Source: Roseomonas sp. KE0001
GTDB taxonomy: Bacteria > Pseudomonadota > Alphaproteobacteria > Acetobacterales > Acetobacteraceae
NCBI RefSeq assembly: GCF_016107285.1
Contig: NZ_RCVQ01000009.1
Span: 62,001 to 126,000, forward strand
Reading direction: 5' to 3'
DNA: 64,000 nt
Position numbers and translations under genes: made by a program. Of the stretch, positions 10,697 to 18,867 are shown in pieces. Below the pieces are notes generated by a model. The model was given only the letters and a program-made list of their open reading frames with translations. It was not told where the DNA came from and made no database searches. Every line of letters starts with the position of its first letter. Positions within the stretch are counted from its first letter, which is position 1.

Positions 10697-12384
10697 CGGC
10701 GGGCCTCCGGGCCGATGCCGAGCATCGGCAGATCGAGGCCCTGCTCCCGAGCGCAGTCGAGCGCGATGTCATAGCCGGCATCGGCATGCCGCATCACCCC
10801 CGTGGCCGGGTCGTTCCACAGCACGCGCCGCAGGCGCCGGGCCGCATCCTCCGTGCCATCGGCCACGATCACCATGCCGGCATGCTGCGAATACCCCATG
10901 CCGACGCCGCCGCCGTGATGCAGCGAGACCCAGGTGGCGCCGGAGGCGGTGTTGAGCAGGGCGTTCAGCAGCGGCCAGTCCGAGACCGCGTCGGACCCGT
11001 CGCGCATGGCTTCCGTCTCGCGGTTGGGCGAGGCCACCGAGCCGGAATCGAGATGGTCGCGGCCGATCACGATCGGCGCCGCGAGTTCACCCCGGGCCAC
11101 CATCTCGTTGAAGGCGAGGCCGAGCCGGTGCCGCTGCCCGAGGCCGACCCAGCAGATCCGGGCCGGAAGTCCCTGGAACCGGATCCGCTCGCGCGCCATG
11201 TCGAGCCAACGGTGCAGATGGGGGTCGTCCGGGATCAGCTCCCGCACCTTGTCGTCGGTCCGGCGGATATCCTCCGGGTCGCCGGAGAGGGCGGCCCAGC
11301 GGAACGGGCCGATGCCCCGGCAGAAGAGCGGCCGGATATAGGCCGGCACGAAGCCGGGGAAGCCGAAGGCATTCTCCAGCCCCTCGTCCCGCGCCATCTG
11401 CCGGATGTTGTTGCCGTAGTCGAGCACGGCGCTGCCCATGGCCTTGAAGTCCAGCATCGCCTGGACATGCCCGACCATGCTCCGCCGCGCGGCGGCCGCC
11501 ACGGCCCTGGGATCGGTCTGCCGCTTCTCCTCCCATTCGGCGAGCGTCCAGCCAGCGGGAAGATAGCCGTTGGACGGGTCGTGCGCGCTGGTCTGGTCGG
11601 TGACGATATCCGGCGTCACGCCACGGCGGACCAGTTCGGGAAAGACCTCGGCCGCATTGCCCAGGAGGCCGATGCTGAGCGGCGCCCGCGCCGCCGAGGC
11701 GGCGCGGATCATGGCCAGGGCCTCATCCAGGCTCTCCGCGCGCCGGTCCAGATAGCCGGTCTCCAGCCGCTTCTCGATGCGCGAGGGCTGGCATTCGACG
11801 GCCAGGACGGAGGCGCCGGCGAAGACGCCGGCCAGGGGCTGCGCGCCCCCCATGCCGCCCAGCCCGGCCGTCAGGATCCAGCGTCCCGCCAGGTCGCCGC
11901 CGAAATGCTGGCGCCCGGCCTCCACGAAGGTCTCGTAGGTGCCCTGCACGATGCCCTGCGAGCCGATGTAGATCCATGACCCCGCCGTCATCTGGCCGTA
12001 CATCATCAGCCCGGCACGATCGAGTTCGTTGAACGTGTCCCAGTTGGCCCAGCGCGGCACCAGGTTGGAATTGGCGATCAGCACCCGCGGCGCATCGGCA
12101 TGCGTCTCGAAGACGCCAACCGGCTTGCCGGACTGCACCAGCAGGGTCTGGTTGTCCTTCAGGCGCTTCAGCACGGCCAGGATGGTTTCGTAGCTGCGCC
12201 AGTCCCGCGCGGCGCGCCCGATGCCGCCATAGACCACCAGCTCTCCCGGGCGCTCGGCGACCTCGTCGTCCAGGTTGTTCATCAGCATCCGCATGGCCGC
12301 CTCGGTGGTCCATTGCCGGGCGTGCAGGGTGCTGCCTCGCGGAGCGCGGATGGCCGAGGCGTTGCGGAGACGGGTTTGCGACAT
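10693..12384 (-). CDS. hutU: Urocanate hydratase
   Basis: Second enzyme of histidine degradation; it converts urocanate to imidazolonepropionate using tightly bound NAD+. The 563-residue protein opens with the family hallmark '[19 protein letters not shown]' and contains '[14 protein letters not shown]', '[17 protein letters not shown]' and '[19 protein letters not shown]'. The ATG at 12384 has an AGGGA about 8 bases upstream. Directly before that lies a cytosine-run ladder (sense strand) that separates it from hutC. Its stop overlaps the hutH start. Confidence 0.98.
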   Translation of the reverse strand: MSQTRLRNASAIRAPRGSTLHARQWTTEAAMRMLMNNLDDEVAERPGELVVYGGIGRAARDWRSYETILAVLKRLKDNQTLLVQSGKPVGVFETHADAPRVLIANSNLVPRWANWDTFNELDRAGLMMYGQMTAGSWIYIGSQGIVQGTYETFVEAGRQHFGGDLAGRWILTAGLGGMGGAQPLAGVFAGASVLAVECQPSRIEKRLETGYLDRRAESLDEALAMIRAASAARAPLSIGLLGNAAEVFPELVRRGVTPDIVTDQTSAHDPSNGYLPAGWTLAEWEEKRQTDPRAVAAAARRSMVGHVQAMLDFKAMGSAVLDYGNNIRQMARDEGLENAFGFPGFVPAYIRPLFCRGIGPFRWAALSGDPEDIRRTDDKVRELIPDDPHLHRWLDMARERIRFQGLPARICWVGLGQRHRLGLAFNEMVARGELAAPIVIGRDHLDSGSVASPNRETEAMRDGSDAVSDWPLLNALLNTASGATWVSLHHGGGVGMGYSQHAGMVIVADGTEDAARRLRRVLWNDPATGVMRHADAGYDIALDCAREQGLDLPMLGIGPEARR

Positions 12385-12403
12385 GAGGCCGATCCCTGGG
12401 AAA

Positions 12404-12436
12404 GGGGGGGGTGAAGGGGGGGGTGAGGGGGGGGGG
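12404..12436. repeat. Homopolymer ladder between hutC and hutU (G8, G8, G10 on the plus strand)
   Basis: Three long G runs, 12404-12411 (8 G), 12416-12423 (8 G) and 12427-12436 (10 G), are separated only by TGAA-like spacers of 3-4 bases. On the hut coding strand they are C runs that start immediately after the hutC stop codon and end about 20 bases before hutU. Such runs are slippage-prone, and the G strand could form a quadruplex with the C strand forming an i-motif. It is non-coding, so length changes would alter the spacing or structure of the leader and not a protein. Confidence 0.85.
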
Positions 12437-13171
12437 TCAGTCCAGCGCGCCGCCGAGGCGGTAGCGCGAGCCGGGATGGGTGAGCCATGCGCGCGTGGCG
12501 ACCAGCCCCCAGGACCAGGTCCGGCGGTGGATCAGCAGGCAGGGCTCGTCGGCGGGGATGCCCAGCGCGGCGGCGGCTTCCGCCTCCGGCCGGATCGCCT
12601 CCACCACATGTTCGATCCGTTCGGGCGGCGCGCAGGAGGTCAGGTAGCCATAGGGGGTGACACGGGTGAAATCCTGCTCCAGGAAGCGCGGCGCGATGAC
12701 CGGATTGACGTAGCGGTCCTCGAACTGGACCGGCAGGCCATTCTCCAGGTGAGTCAGCCTGCAGCGGAACAGCTCGGCCCCGTCCGGCAGGCCGAAGCTC
12801 CGCGTCAGCTCCGCGCCGGGCCGGCAGCGGTCCAGCGCCAGCACCCGGACGGAATGCGTGCCGCCGCGCTCCCGCATCTCCTCCGCGATGTCGCGCAGCT
12901 CCAGCAGGCTGGACTGCGGCTTGCTCGGCGCCACGAAGGTGCCGACGCCCTGCACACGCACCAGGAGCCCGGCATCCGCCAGCTCCCGCAGGGCCCGGTT
13001 GATGGTGACGCGGGAGACCCCGGTCAGCTTCACCAGCTCGTTCTCCGACGGCACGCGATCCTCGGCGGCCCATTCGCCACTGGCCACGCGGGACAGGATG
13101 AAGGCCTTGATCTGCTGGTAGCGCGGTGTCGTGGGGCTAGGCGTTGGTGGAGGAGATATCGTCACGGACAT
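12437..13171 (-). CDS. hutC: Histidine utilisation repressor, GntR/HutC family
   Basis: Repressor of the hut genes whose inducer in characterised bacteria is urocanate. The 244-residue protein has a winged-helix GntR domain at about 17-83 ('[20 protein letters not shown]') and a UTRA ligand domain after about 100 ('[21 protein letters not shown]' is its hallmark, cited here to residue 20 only as '[18 protein letters not shown]'). An in-frame upstream start at 13249 would put the operator palindrome inside the coding region and overlap hutF, so the ATG at 13171 is used. It is divergent from hutF and heads the hutU-H-I operon. Confidence 0.93.
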   Translation of the reverse strand: MSVTISPPPTPSPTTPRYQQIKAFILSRVASGEWAAEDRVPSENELVKLTGVSRVTINRALRELADAGLLVRVQGVGTFVAPSKPQSSLLELRDIAEEMRERGGTHSVRVLALDRCRPGAELTRSFGLPDGAELFRCRLTHLENGLPVQFEDRYVNPVIAPRFLEQDFTRVTPYGYLTSCAPPERIEHVVEAIRPEAEAAAALGIPADEPCLLIHRRTWSWGLVATRAWLTHPGSRYRLGGALD

Positions 13172-13184
13172 GCGGGCAGATTGG

Positions 13185-13196
13185 TTGTCTTGACAA
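13185..13196. promoter_or_regulatory. Palindromic HutC-type operator in the hutC/hutF divergent region
   Basis: TTGTC-TT-GACAA is a perfect 5-bp inverted repeat about 14 bases upstream of hutC and 52 bases upstream of hutF. It has the GT..AC core typical of operators of HutC-subfamily GntR regulators. A perfect -35 hexamer TTGACA (13190-13195) for hutF lies within it, followed after 18 bases by a weak GACGAT. Repressor binding here would block hutF directly and probably the hutC operon as well. Confidence 0.65.
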
Positions 13197-13247
13197 GTTT
13201 CGTCAACCTGAAAGACGATGCGCCCGTCCCATGGAGAAAGGTCCGGC

Positions 13248-14627
13248 ATGCCCCGCTATTTCGCCCCGCAGGCACTGCTTCCCGAAGGCTGGGCGCATGA
13301 CGTGCTGATCGAGGTGTCGGCCGCGGGCGGCATAGCCTCGGTCACGACCGATGCCGTGCCGGAGGGGGCGGACAGGCTTCCGGGCCTTGTCCTGCCCGGC
13401 CTGGCCAATCTGCATTCGCATGCCTTCCAGCGCGCCATGGCGGGGCATGCCGAGCGCCGCTCCCCGCCGGAGGCGCGTGACAGCGAGGGTGGGGCGGACT
13501 CCTTCTGGACGTGGCGCCAGACCATGTATCGCTTCGTCAGCCGCTTCACGCCGGAGGACGCGGAGGCCGTGGCGGCGCAACTCTATGCCGAATGCCTGGA
13601 ATGGGGATTCACCAGCGTCGCCGAGTTCCACTACCTGCATCACCAGGCGGACGGCACATCCTATGCGCAACCTGCGGAGATGGCGTTGCGGCACCATGCC
13701 GCCGCCCGCGCCACCGGCATCGGCATCACCCTGCTGCCGAGCCTGTACCGGCATGGCGGCATCTTCGGCCAACCGCCGGTTCCGGCCCAGGCGCGCTTCC
13801 TCAATGACCTGGATGGCTTCTGGCGCATCGTCGAGGGCATCCGGGGCGCCATCGCCGGCGATCCACAGGCCGGGATCGGTCTGGCCCCCCATTCCCTGCG
13901 GGCGGTGACGCCGGCCATGCTCGCCGAGATCGCCCGGCATGACGGACCGATTCACATCCATGCCGCCGAACAGCCGCGCGAGGTGGCCGAATGCCTGGCC
14001 GCCACCGGCGCGCGGCCCGTGCAATGGTTGCTTGATCACCTTCCGGTGGATGCCCGCTGGTGCCTGATCCACTGCACGCACATGACCGAGGCGGAGTCGG
14101 CCGGCCTGGCCCGCAGCGGCGCCGTGGCCGGCCTCTGCCCCAGCACCGAGGCCTCACTGGGCGACGGCATCTTCGATCTGCCCGCCTTCCGCGCCGCGGG
14201 CGGGCGATACGGCTTCGGGACGGACAGCCATGTCGGCACCTCCCCCCGCGACGAGATGCGCCAGCTGGAAACCAGCCAGCGCCTGGCGCGGCGGCAGCGC
14301 TCCGTGGCCACGGACGAGGCCAACCCGCATCCCGGCCGCGTGCTGCTGGACGCGGCCCTCGCCGGCGGCGCTCAGGCCAGCGGGCGCCCGATCCGCGGCA
14401 TCGCAACCGGCCAGCGCTGCGACCTGATTGTGCTCGACCCGGATCACCCCGCTCTCTGCGGCCGGCAGGGAGACGAACTGCTCGACGCCTGGGTGTTCAG
14501 CGGGCAGGGCAATCCGGTGCGTCAGGTCATCGCCGGGGGCCGGGAGGTGGTGCGCCAGGGCCGGCACGTCGATGCGGAGCGCATTCTTGCCCGCTTCCGC
14601 CAGGCCATGGCGAGGCTGGCGGCATGA
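13248..14627 (+). CDS. hutF: Formimidoylglutamate deiminase
   Basis: Hydrolyses N-formimino-L-glutamate to N-formyl-L-glutamate and ammonia, the first step of the five-enzyme branch of histidine catabolism. The 459-residue amidohydrolase has the metal motif 'NLHSHAFQRAMAGHAE', the conserved 'SFWTWRQTMYRF' region, 'HIHAAEQPREVAEC' and 'GFGTDSHVGTSPRDEMR'. The ATG at 13248 follows a GAGAAAGG Shine-Dalgarno and gives the standard start 'MPRYFAPQALLPEGW'. It is transcribed divergently from hutC. The next enzyme, N-formylglutamate deformylase (HutG), is not in the window. Confidence 0.96.
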   Translation: MPRYFAPQALLPEGWAHDVLIEVSAAGGIASVTTDAVPEGADRLPGLVLPGLANLHSHAFQRAMAGHAERRSPPEARDSEGGADSFWTWRQTMYRFVSRFTPEDAEAVAAQLYAECLEWGFTSVAEFHYLHHQADGTSYAQPAEMALRHHAAARATGIGITLLPSLYRHGGIFGQPPVPAQARFLNDLDGFWRIVEGIRGAIAGDPQAGIGLAPHSLRAVTPAMLAEIARHDGPIHIHAAEQPREVAECLAATGARPVQWLLDHLPVDARWCLIHCTHMTEAESAGLARSGAVAGLCPSTEASLGDGIFDLPAFRAAGGRYGFGTDSHVGTSPRDEMRQLETSQRLARRQRSVATDEANPHPGRVLLDAALAGGAQASGRPIRGIATGQRCDLIVLDPDHPALCGRQGDELLDAWVFSGQGNPVRQVIAGGREVVRQGRHVDAERILARFRQAMARLAA

Positions 14628-14664
14628 TCGAGGTCTGCGTCGTCCGCCGATTCGGAAGCCAGCG

Positions 14665-15687
14665 TCAGCCGGCGGCGGACACCGCCTCGGCGGCCCGCAT
14701 CAGGCGGAGGAAGTTCCCGGACCAGAGCAGGCCGATCGCGTCCCGGTCATAGCCCCGGCGCAACAGCTCGGCCGTCAGGTTGGGGCTGTCCGCAGCGCTC
14801 ATCCAGCCGTCCACGCCGCCGCCGCCATCGAAGTCCGAGGACAGGCCGACATGGGCGATGCCCATGCGCTGCACGGCATAATCCACGTGATCGACGATGT
14901 CCTTGACGCTCGCCCGGGCCCTGCCATCGGCATCCGGGCCCCGCAGGAAGCCCGGGACCGCCGTGATCTGCATCAGCCCGTGCGCGGCGCGCAGGGCATC
15001 CATCTGCTCGTCATCCAGATTGCGCGGATGGTCGCGCAGGGCGCGGCAGCAGGTATGCGTGGCCACCACGGGGGCCCGGGACAGGCTGACGGCCTGCAGC
15101 ATCGTGCTCTTCGCCGCATGGGACACATCGACGAGCAGCCCCAGGGCGTTCATCTCGGCGATCGCCGCGCGGCCCAGCGTTGAAAGGCCCCCGTGCAGGA
15201 CCGGCCCGTCCCCCAGGTCGGGCCGGGGGATCGCGGCATCAGCCAGGGCGTTGTGGCCATTGTGGGTGATCGTCACGTAGCAGGCGCCGAGTCCGCGCCA
15301 CAACGCCAGCCGCGACAGATCCTCCCCCATGCCGTAGCCGTTCTCGACCGCCAGCAGGATGCCGGTGCCGCCGGAGCGCAACGCCTCCAGCTCGGCGGCG
15401 CGACCGACGATTCGCCGCTCCTGCCCGCCGGCCGTCGCCCGGATGGCGCGCAGCATGGCCTCGCAACGCCGGCTGGCCGCCGCATGCCCCTCCGGCGTGC
15501 GCGGCCCCTGGGGCAGATAGGCGGCGAAGACCACGGCCTTCAGGCCGCCCGCCGCCATCCTCGCGAAGTCCACGCACCGCTGGGTCGGACCTCTCGGGTC
15601 GGGCGGGTCCGGCCAGGGGATGTCCACATGGGTGTCCAGCGTGAGCGTCGCGGCATGGATGGCGGCGGAAGGCGGAGGAGGTTGCAT
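14665..15687 (-). CDS. Membrane-dipeptidase-family (M19) peptidase
   Basis: A zinc dipeptidase of the renal dipeptidase family, about 340 residues. Metal-binding features are visible: H20 and D22 in 'TLDTHVDIPW', the bridging Glu in 'LLAVENGYGMG', His in 'VDVSHAAKSTMLQAV' and 'VATHTCCRAL', and 'HVGLSSDFDGGGG' near the C terminus. The ATG at 15687 is used; a TTG 17 codons upstream would also be in frame. Members hydrolyse dipeptides, often with D-residues at the C-terminal side. It lies 55 bases downstream of the serine hydrolase gene and is probably co-transcribed. No signal peptide is obvious. Confidence 0.88.
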   Translation of the reverse strand: MQPPPPSAAIHAATLTLDTHVDIPWPDPPDPRGPTQRCVDFARMAAGGLKAVVFAAYLPQGPRTPEGHAAASRRCEAMLRAIRATAGGQERRIVGRAAELEALRSGGTGILLAVENGYGMGEDLSRLALWRGLGACYVTITHNGHNALADAAIPRPDLGDGPVLHGGLSTLGRAAIAEMNALGLLVDVSHAAKSTMLQAVSLSRAPVVATHTCCRALRDHPRNLDDEQMDALRAAHGLMQITAVPGFLRGPDADGRARASVKDIVDHVDYAVQRMGIAHVGLSSDFDGGGGVDGWMSAADSPNLTAELLRRGYDRDAIGLLWSGNFLRLMRAAEAVSAAG

Positions 15688-15742
15688 ATCGCGTCCGGAC
15701 GACCTGGCAGGGCGGAAAGCCTCGCCGGTGGGGGGCAAGGCG

Positions 15743-16840
15743 TCAACCTGCGGCGGCGCCCTCCAGCGCGGCCGTCACCTGCTCCAGCATGTCGGGCAGC
15801 GCCGCCGGATCCAGCCAGCGGAACACGCCCACCAGCCCGTGCCGCGGATCGATCCAGATGTAGTTGCCGCCGGCTCCCTGCGCCAGGAAGCTCTCGCGGC
15901 TGGCGCCCGGGTAGCGGCCATTGCCGTTGAGCCACCAGAGCAGGCCATAGTCCGGATTGAGGCGGCATGGCGTGGTGCAGGCCCGGACCCATCCCTCCGG
16001 CAGGATGCGCTGGCCGTCCCAGAGGCCATCATTCAGCATCAGCTGCCCGATCCGGGCCTGATCCTCGGCATGGGTGAAGACGCCGCCACCCCAATGGCCG
16101 CCGCCGGACACCGACTGGATGAGGCGTCCCTCGATCTCGACGTCGCTGGTGCGGTAACCCTCCCACCGCATGCTGCCACTGCCGCCGATGGGCTTCAGGA
16201 TCCGCTCGGCGAAGACCTCGGGCAGGGGCGCGCGGAAGCGGTGCAGCAGGGCCAGGGACAGCGCATTGACGCGCACGTCGTTGTATTCCCAGTAGCTGCC
16301 CGGCGCCTCCAGCGGCCGGTCCAGCCCCTTCTCGGCCTTGCCCTCCCGCTTCAGGTCGCGGCCCCGGTCGATCCGGTCCGCCTTGCCGAACAACGTGCCT
16401 TCCCATTCGCTGGTCTGCTCCAGCAGCATGCGCCAGGTGATGCGGCCGTTGTGATCACCCTCGAAAGCCGCATCCCGGACAGTGTCCCGGACAGGCGCGT
16501 CGAGATCGGCGATGAGGCCGTCGCCCCAGGCCAGGCCCGCCAGCAGGGCCAGGTAGCTCTTGGCCACGCTGAAGGTCATGTCGACCTGCTGTGTGTCCCC
16601 CCACCGGGCCACCGGGCGGCCGTGCAGCAGCAGCAGGCCGTTGGGCGCGCCGCGGGGCGCCGTATTGCCCAGGACCTCATTGTCCGGGGGAGGCTCGAAA
16701 TAGCCGCTTCGCAGATGCGCGAGCAGGTCGCGGGGGAACGGTGTCTCCCGCGACTGGGCGAAGGCAACGGCGCCGGCGAGCCGGGCGGGATCGAAATTCG
16801 ACGCGGGCGCCGGGGCGCCGGCAAAGGGCAAAGCTTCCAT
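15743..16840 (-). CDS. Serine hydrolase of the beta-lactamase/class C family
   Basis: A penicillin-binding-protein-like hydrolase of about 365 residues. The nucleophile motif SxxK is S91-V-A-K94 in 'DMTFSVAKSYLALLAG', preceded by 'LLLHGRPVARWGDT'. 'SYWEYNDVRVNALSLALL' provides the Tyr/Asn region, and 'GGVFTHAEDQARIGQLML' is typical of esterase/D-aminopeptidase relatives. There is no clear export signal with the ATG at 16840; a TTG 12 codons upstream adds a short hydrophobic stretch. Activity could be esterase, D-amino peptidase or peptidoglycan-related; the sequence does not decide. The dipeptidase follows in the same direction, suggesting a shared substrate pathway. Confidence 0.85.
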   Translation of the reverse strand: MEALPFAGAPAPASNFDPARLAGAVAFAQSRETPFPRDLLAHLRSGYFEPPPDNEVLGNTAPRGAPNGLLLLHGRPVARWGDTQQVDMTFSVAKSYLALLAGLAWGDGLIADLDAPVRDTVRDAAFEGDHNGRITWRMLLEQTSEWEGTLFGKADRIDRGRDLKREGKAEKGLDRPLEAPGSYWEYNDVRVNALSLALLHRFRAPLPEVFAERILKPIGGSGSMRWEGYRTSDVEIEGRLIQSVSGGGHWGGGVFTHAEDQARIGQLMLNDGLWDGQRILPEGWVRACTTPCRLNPDYGLLWWLNGNGRYPGASRESFLAQGAGGNYIWIDPRHGLVGVFRWLDPAALPDMLEQVTAALEGAAAG

Positions 16841-16942
16841 GACGCCCAGCCTGAACGCGACAGCGAGTCCCGGCAAGCGGAGGCATGGACGGCCGGCGGG
16901 GCCGACCCCATCTGCAGGATCCGGTCAATGGAGGGTTTCGGG

Positions 16943-17491
16943 ATGGAAGGTGGCGAGACGGCGATCCTGGGCGGAGGCTGCTTCTGGTGTCTGGACGCGG
17001 CCTACCGTGATCTGCAGGGCGTGAAGGAGGTTGTGTCGGGCTATGCGGGCGGCCATGCGGAGCATCCGACCTATGAGCAGGTCTGCGGCAAGCAGACCGG
17101 CCACGCGGAGGTGGTGAAGGTCACCTTCGACCCGTCCGAGATCTCCTATGCGGATGTTCTGCGCATCTTCTTCACCCTGCACGACCCCACGACAAAGGAT
17201 CGCCAGGGCGCGGATATCGGGCCGCAATACCGCAGCATCATCCTGACCCTCTCCCCCGAACAGGAGAGGACGGCGCGGGAGGTGATGGCGGAGGTCACGC
17301 GCGAGGAGCTCTGGCCCGCGCCCCTCGTGACGGAGATCGCGGCCGCCGGCCGCTTCTGGCCGGCCGAGGCGGAACACCAGGACTATTTCCGGAACAATCC
17401 GTGGTCCGGCTACTGCCGGGCCGTGATCGCTCCGAAGGTTGCCAAGTTCCGGAAGCGCTTCGCGCAGCGCCTCAGGCCGCAGGCCGCCTAG
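16943..17491 (+). CDS. msrA: Peptide-methionine (S)-S-oxide reductase
   Basis: Repairs S-methionine sulfoxide in proteins. The catalytic cysteine is Cys13 in 'ILGGGCFWCLDAAYRD', and 'GYAGGHAEHPTYEQVC', 'TGHAEVVKVTFDP' and 'IGPQYRSIIL' are classic family blocks. Two ATGs are possible (16928 and 16943). The second is chosen because a GGAGGG sequence lies 7 bases upstream, giving 182 residues. The gene is divergent from the serine hydrolase across about 100 bases and is followed by a strong hairpin. Confidence 0.95.
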   Translation: MEGGETAILGGGCFWCLDAAYRDLQGVKEVVSGYAGGHAEHPTYEQVCGKQTGHAEVVKVTFDPSEISYADVLRIFFTLHDPTTKDRQGADIGPQYRSIILTLSPEQERTAREVMAEVTREELWPAPLVTEIAAAGRFWPAEAEHQDYFRNNPWSGYCRAVIAPKVAKFRKRFAQRLRPQAA

Positions 17492-17534
17492 GCCAAGCCT
17501 GGTCCGTAAATCCGGGAAAGGGGGCAATAAAGCG

Positions 17535-17568
17535 GACGGCGCCCTTGGCCTCTCGGCCGGGCGCCGTC
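17535..17568 (+). terminator. Strong hairpin after msrA, possible terminator
   Basis: A 10-bp perfect stem, GACGGCGCCC (17535-17544) with GGGCGCCGTC (17559-17568), encloses a loop that itself contains GGCC..GGCC. It lies 44 bases after the msrA stop. No clear T-run follows, so it may act with Rho or as an RNA-stabilising structure. Confidence 0.45.
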
Positions 17569-17646
17569 AACGCGGGGGTTCCTTTGCGGAACCATTCCTC
17601 CCCAAACTCGGCCTGCAGAGCAACTCCGAGGCGCCCTGTTTAGCAG

Positions 17647-17668
17647 GTCTTGTATAAGACACAAGTCT
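17647..17668. promoter_or_regulatory. Three alternating half-sites upstream of the GntR gene
   Basis: GTCTT (17647), AAGAC (17656) and GTCT (17665) recur with exactly 9-base spacing in alternating orientation, giving the palindromes GTCTT-N4-AAGAC and CTTGT-N7-ACAAG. The location, about 85 bases before the start codon of a GntR/UTRA regulator, suggests an autoregulatory operator. Confidence 0.5.
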
Positions 17669-17752
17669 AATCCTTCAGACGCCTTGATTGCCGTCGCGGG
17701 ATAGGGAACACCCTCGCTGTCCTTCCGCGCCGCACAAAGGTTTCATCCATCC

Positions 17753-18496
17753 ATGGCCACCGACATCTCCGCTGCGAATGCCAGGCTGGATGCTCGGCCT
17801 CTCTACAGGCAGGTCGAGGAGATCCTGCTGGGGCGGATCGTGGGCGGCATCTGGCCGCCCGGTCATCTTCTGCCCTCGGAGCCGGAGCTGGCGACGGAGC
17901 TGGGCGTATCCCAGGGAACGGTGCGCAAGGCGCTGACCTCGCTCGAGCAGCGCAATCTTATCAACAGGCGGCAGGGGCGTGGTACGACGGTCGCCCGGCA
18001 CACGGGCGAGACGGCGCGCCGGCACTTCTTCCGGGTGCGGGACCTGAGTGGGCGCGCGGTCGTCTCCAGGATCATCGTGGTCTCGTGCGACGAGGGGGCG
18101 GCGGAGCCCTGGGAGGCCCAGGCGTTGGCGATCGAGGCCGGGGCCCCCGTCCATCACCTGCGGCGGATTCGCCTGCTCGATGGCAGCCCGCGCATCTTCG
18201 AGCGCTGCACCCTCTCGGCCGCGATGCTGCCGGATTTCAGGCTTCCACCCGGCGAGCTGGCCTCGGAGCTGTATGTCCACTTCCAGCGCGCCCATGGCGT
18301 GACCATCGCGGCGGCCGAGGAGGAACTTTCGGCGGGCGCGGCGGATGAGGAGACGGCCCAGGCCATTGGCAAGCCCGCCGGAACGCCGCTGCTGATGGTG
18401 CAGAGAATCGCCTATGACGTCGCGCATCGCCCGGTCGAGGTGCGGCTCTCAATGATCGACACGGAGCGCCATCGCTACGCGGTCCGGCTGGAATAG
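17753..18496 (+). CDS. GntR-family transcriptional regulator with UTRA domain
   Basis: A 247-residue regulator with an N-terminal GntR winged helix (about 17-85, 'PLYRQVEEILLGRI', 'LLPSEPELATELGVSQGTVR') and a C-terminal UTRA effector domain of the HutC subfamily (ending 'HRPVEVRLSMIDTERHRYAV'). The effector is unknown; UTRA domains bind small molecules such as urocanate, sugars or fatty acids. It lies alone between msrA and rpmF-plsX-fabH, so its targets cannot be read from context. The half-site array upstream argues for autoregulation. It is distinct from the hutC-encoded repressor in this window. Confidence 0.9.
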   Translation: MATDISAANARLDARPLYRQVEEILLGRIVGGIWPPGHLLPSEPELATELGVSQGTVRKALTSLEQRNLINRRQGRGTTVARHTGETARRHFFRVRDLSGRAVVSRIIVVSCDEGAAEPWEAQALAIEAGAPVHHLRRIRLLDGSPRIFERCTLSAAMLPDFRLPPGELASELYVHFQRAHGVTIAAAEEELSAGAADEETAQAIGKPAGTPLLMVQRIAYDVAHRPVEVRLSMIDTERHRYAVRLE

Positions 18497-18617
18497 CGGC
18501 GCCCGGGACGCCGCCGCTCCCCCAAAAGCTTGCGCGGGTGGGGGGAGGGTGGTAATGGCCGCGCCTTCCTGATTTACCGCTGACTACGACAGCACGACGA
18601 GAGAGAGGCCCGGCGCC

Positions 18618-18821
18618 ATGGCCGTTCCGAAGAAGAAGGTTTCGCCCTCCCGCCGCGGCATGCGCCGCAGCCATGAGGCGCTGGTGGGTGCCGCCCATCA
18701 CGAGTGCCCGAACTGCGGCGAGCTGAAGCGCCCGCACCATATCTGCGCCTCCTGCGGCCACTATGACGGCCGCGAGGTCGTCGAGGCCGGCAAGGCCCTG
18801 AAGGCCGCGGTCCGCGTCTGA
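18618..18821 (+). CDS. rpmF: 50S ribosomal protein L32
   Basis: A 67-residue basic ribosomal protein opening '[19 protein letters not shown]'. The zinc-binding cysteines C30/C33 and C43/C46 are all present, so this is the zinc-containing C+ form. A GAGAGAGG Shine-Dalgarno lies about 9 bases before the ATG. It is followed after 46 bases by plsX and then fabH, the widely conserved rpmF-plsX-fabH arrangement that links ribosome and fatty-acid synthesis. Confidence 0.98.
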   Translation: MAVPKKKVSPSRRGMRRSHEALVGAAHHECPNCGELKRPHHICASCGHYDGREVVEAGKALKAAVRV

Positions 18822-18867
18822 TTTCCTGAGCGTCGAGCGAGAAAACAACACCTTGTCGCAGGCGACC

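Noticed and set aside
15620-16942. A long in-frame upstream extension of msrA on the plus strand
   Set aside because: It is antisense to the serine hydrolase and adds no MsrA homology; the Shine-Dalgarno supports the start at 16943.
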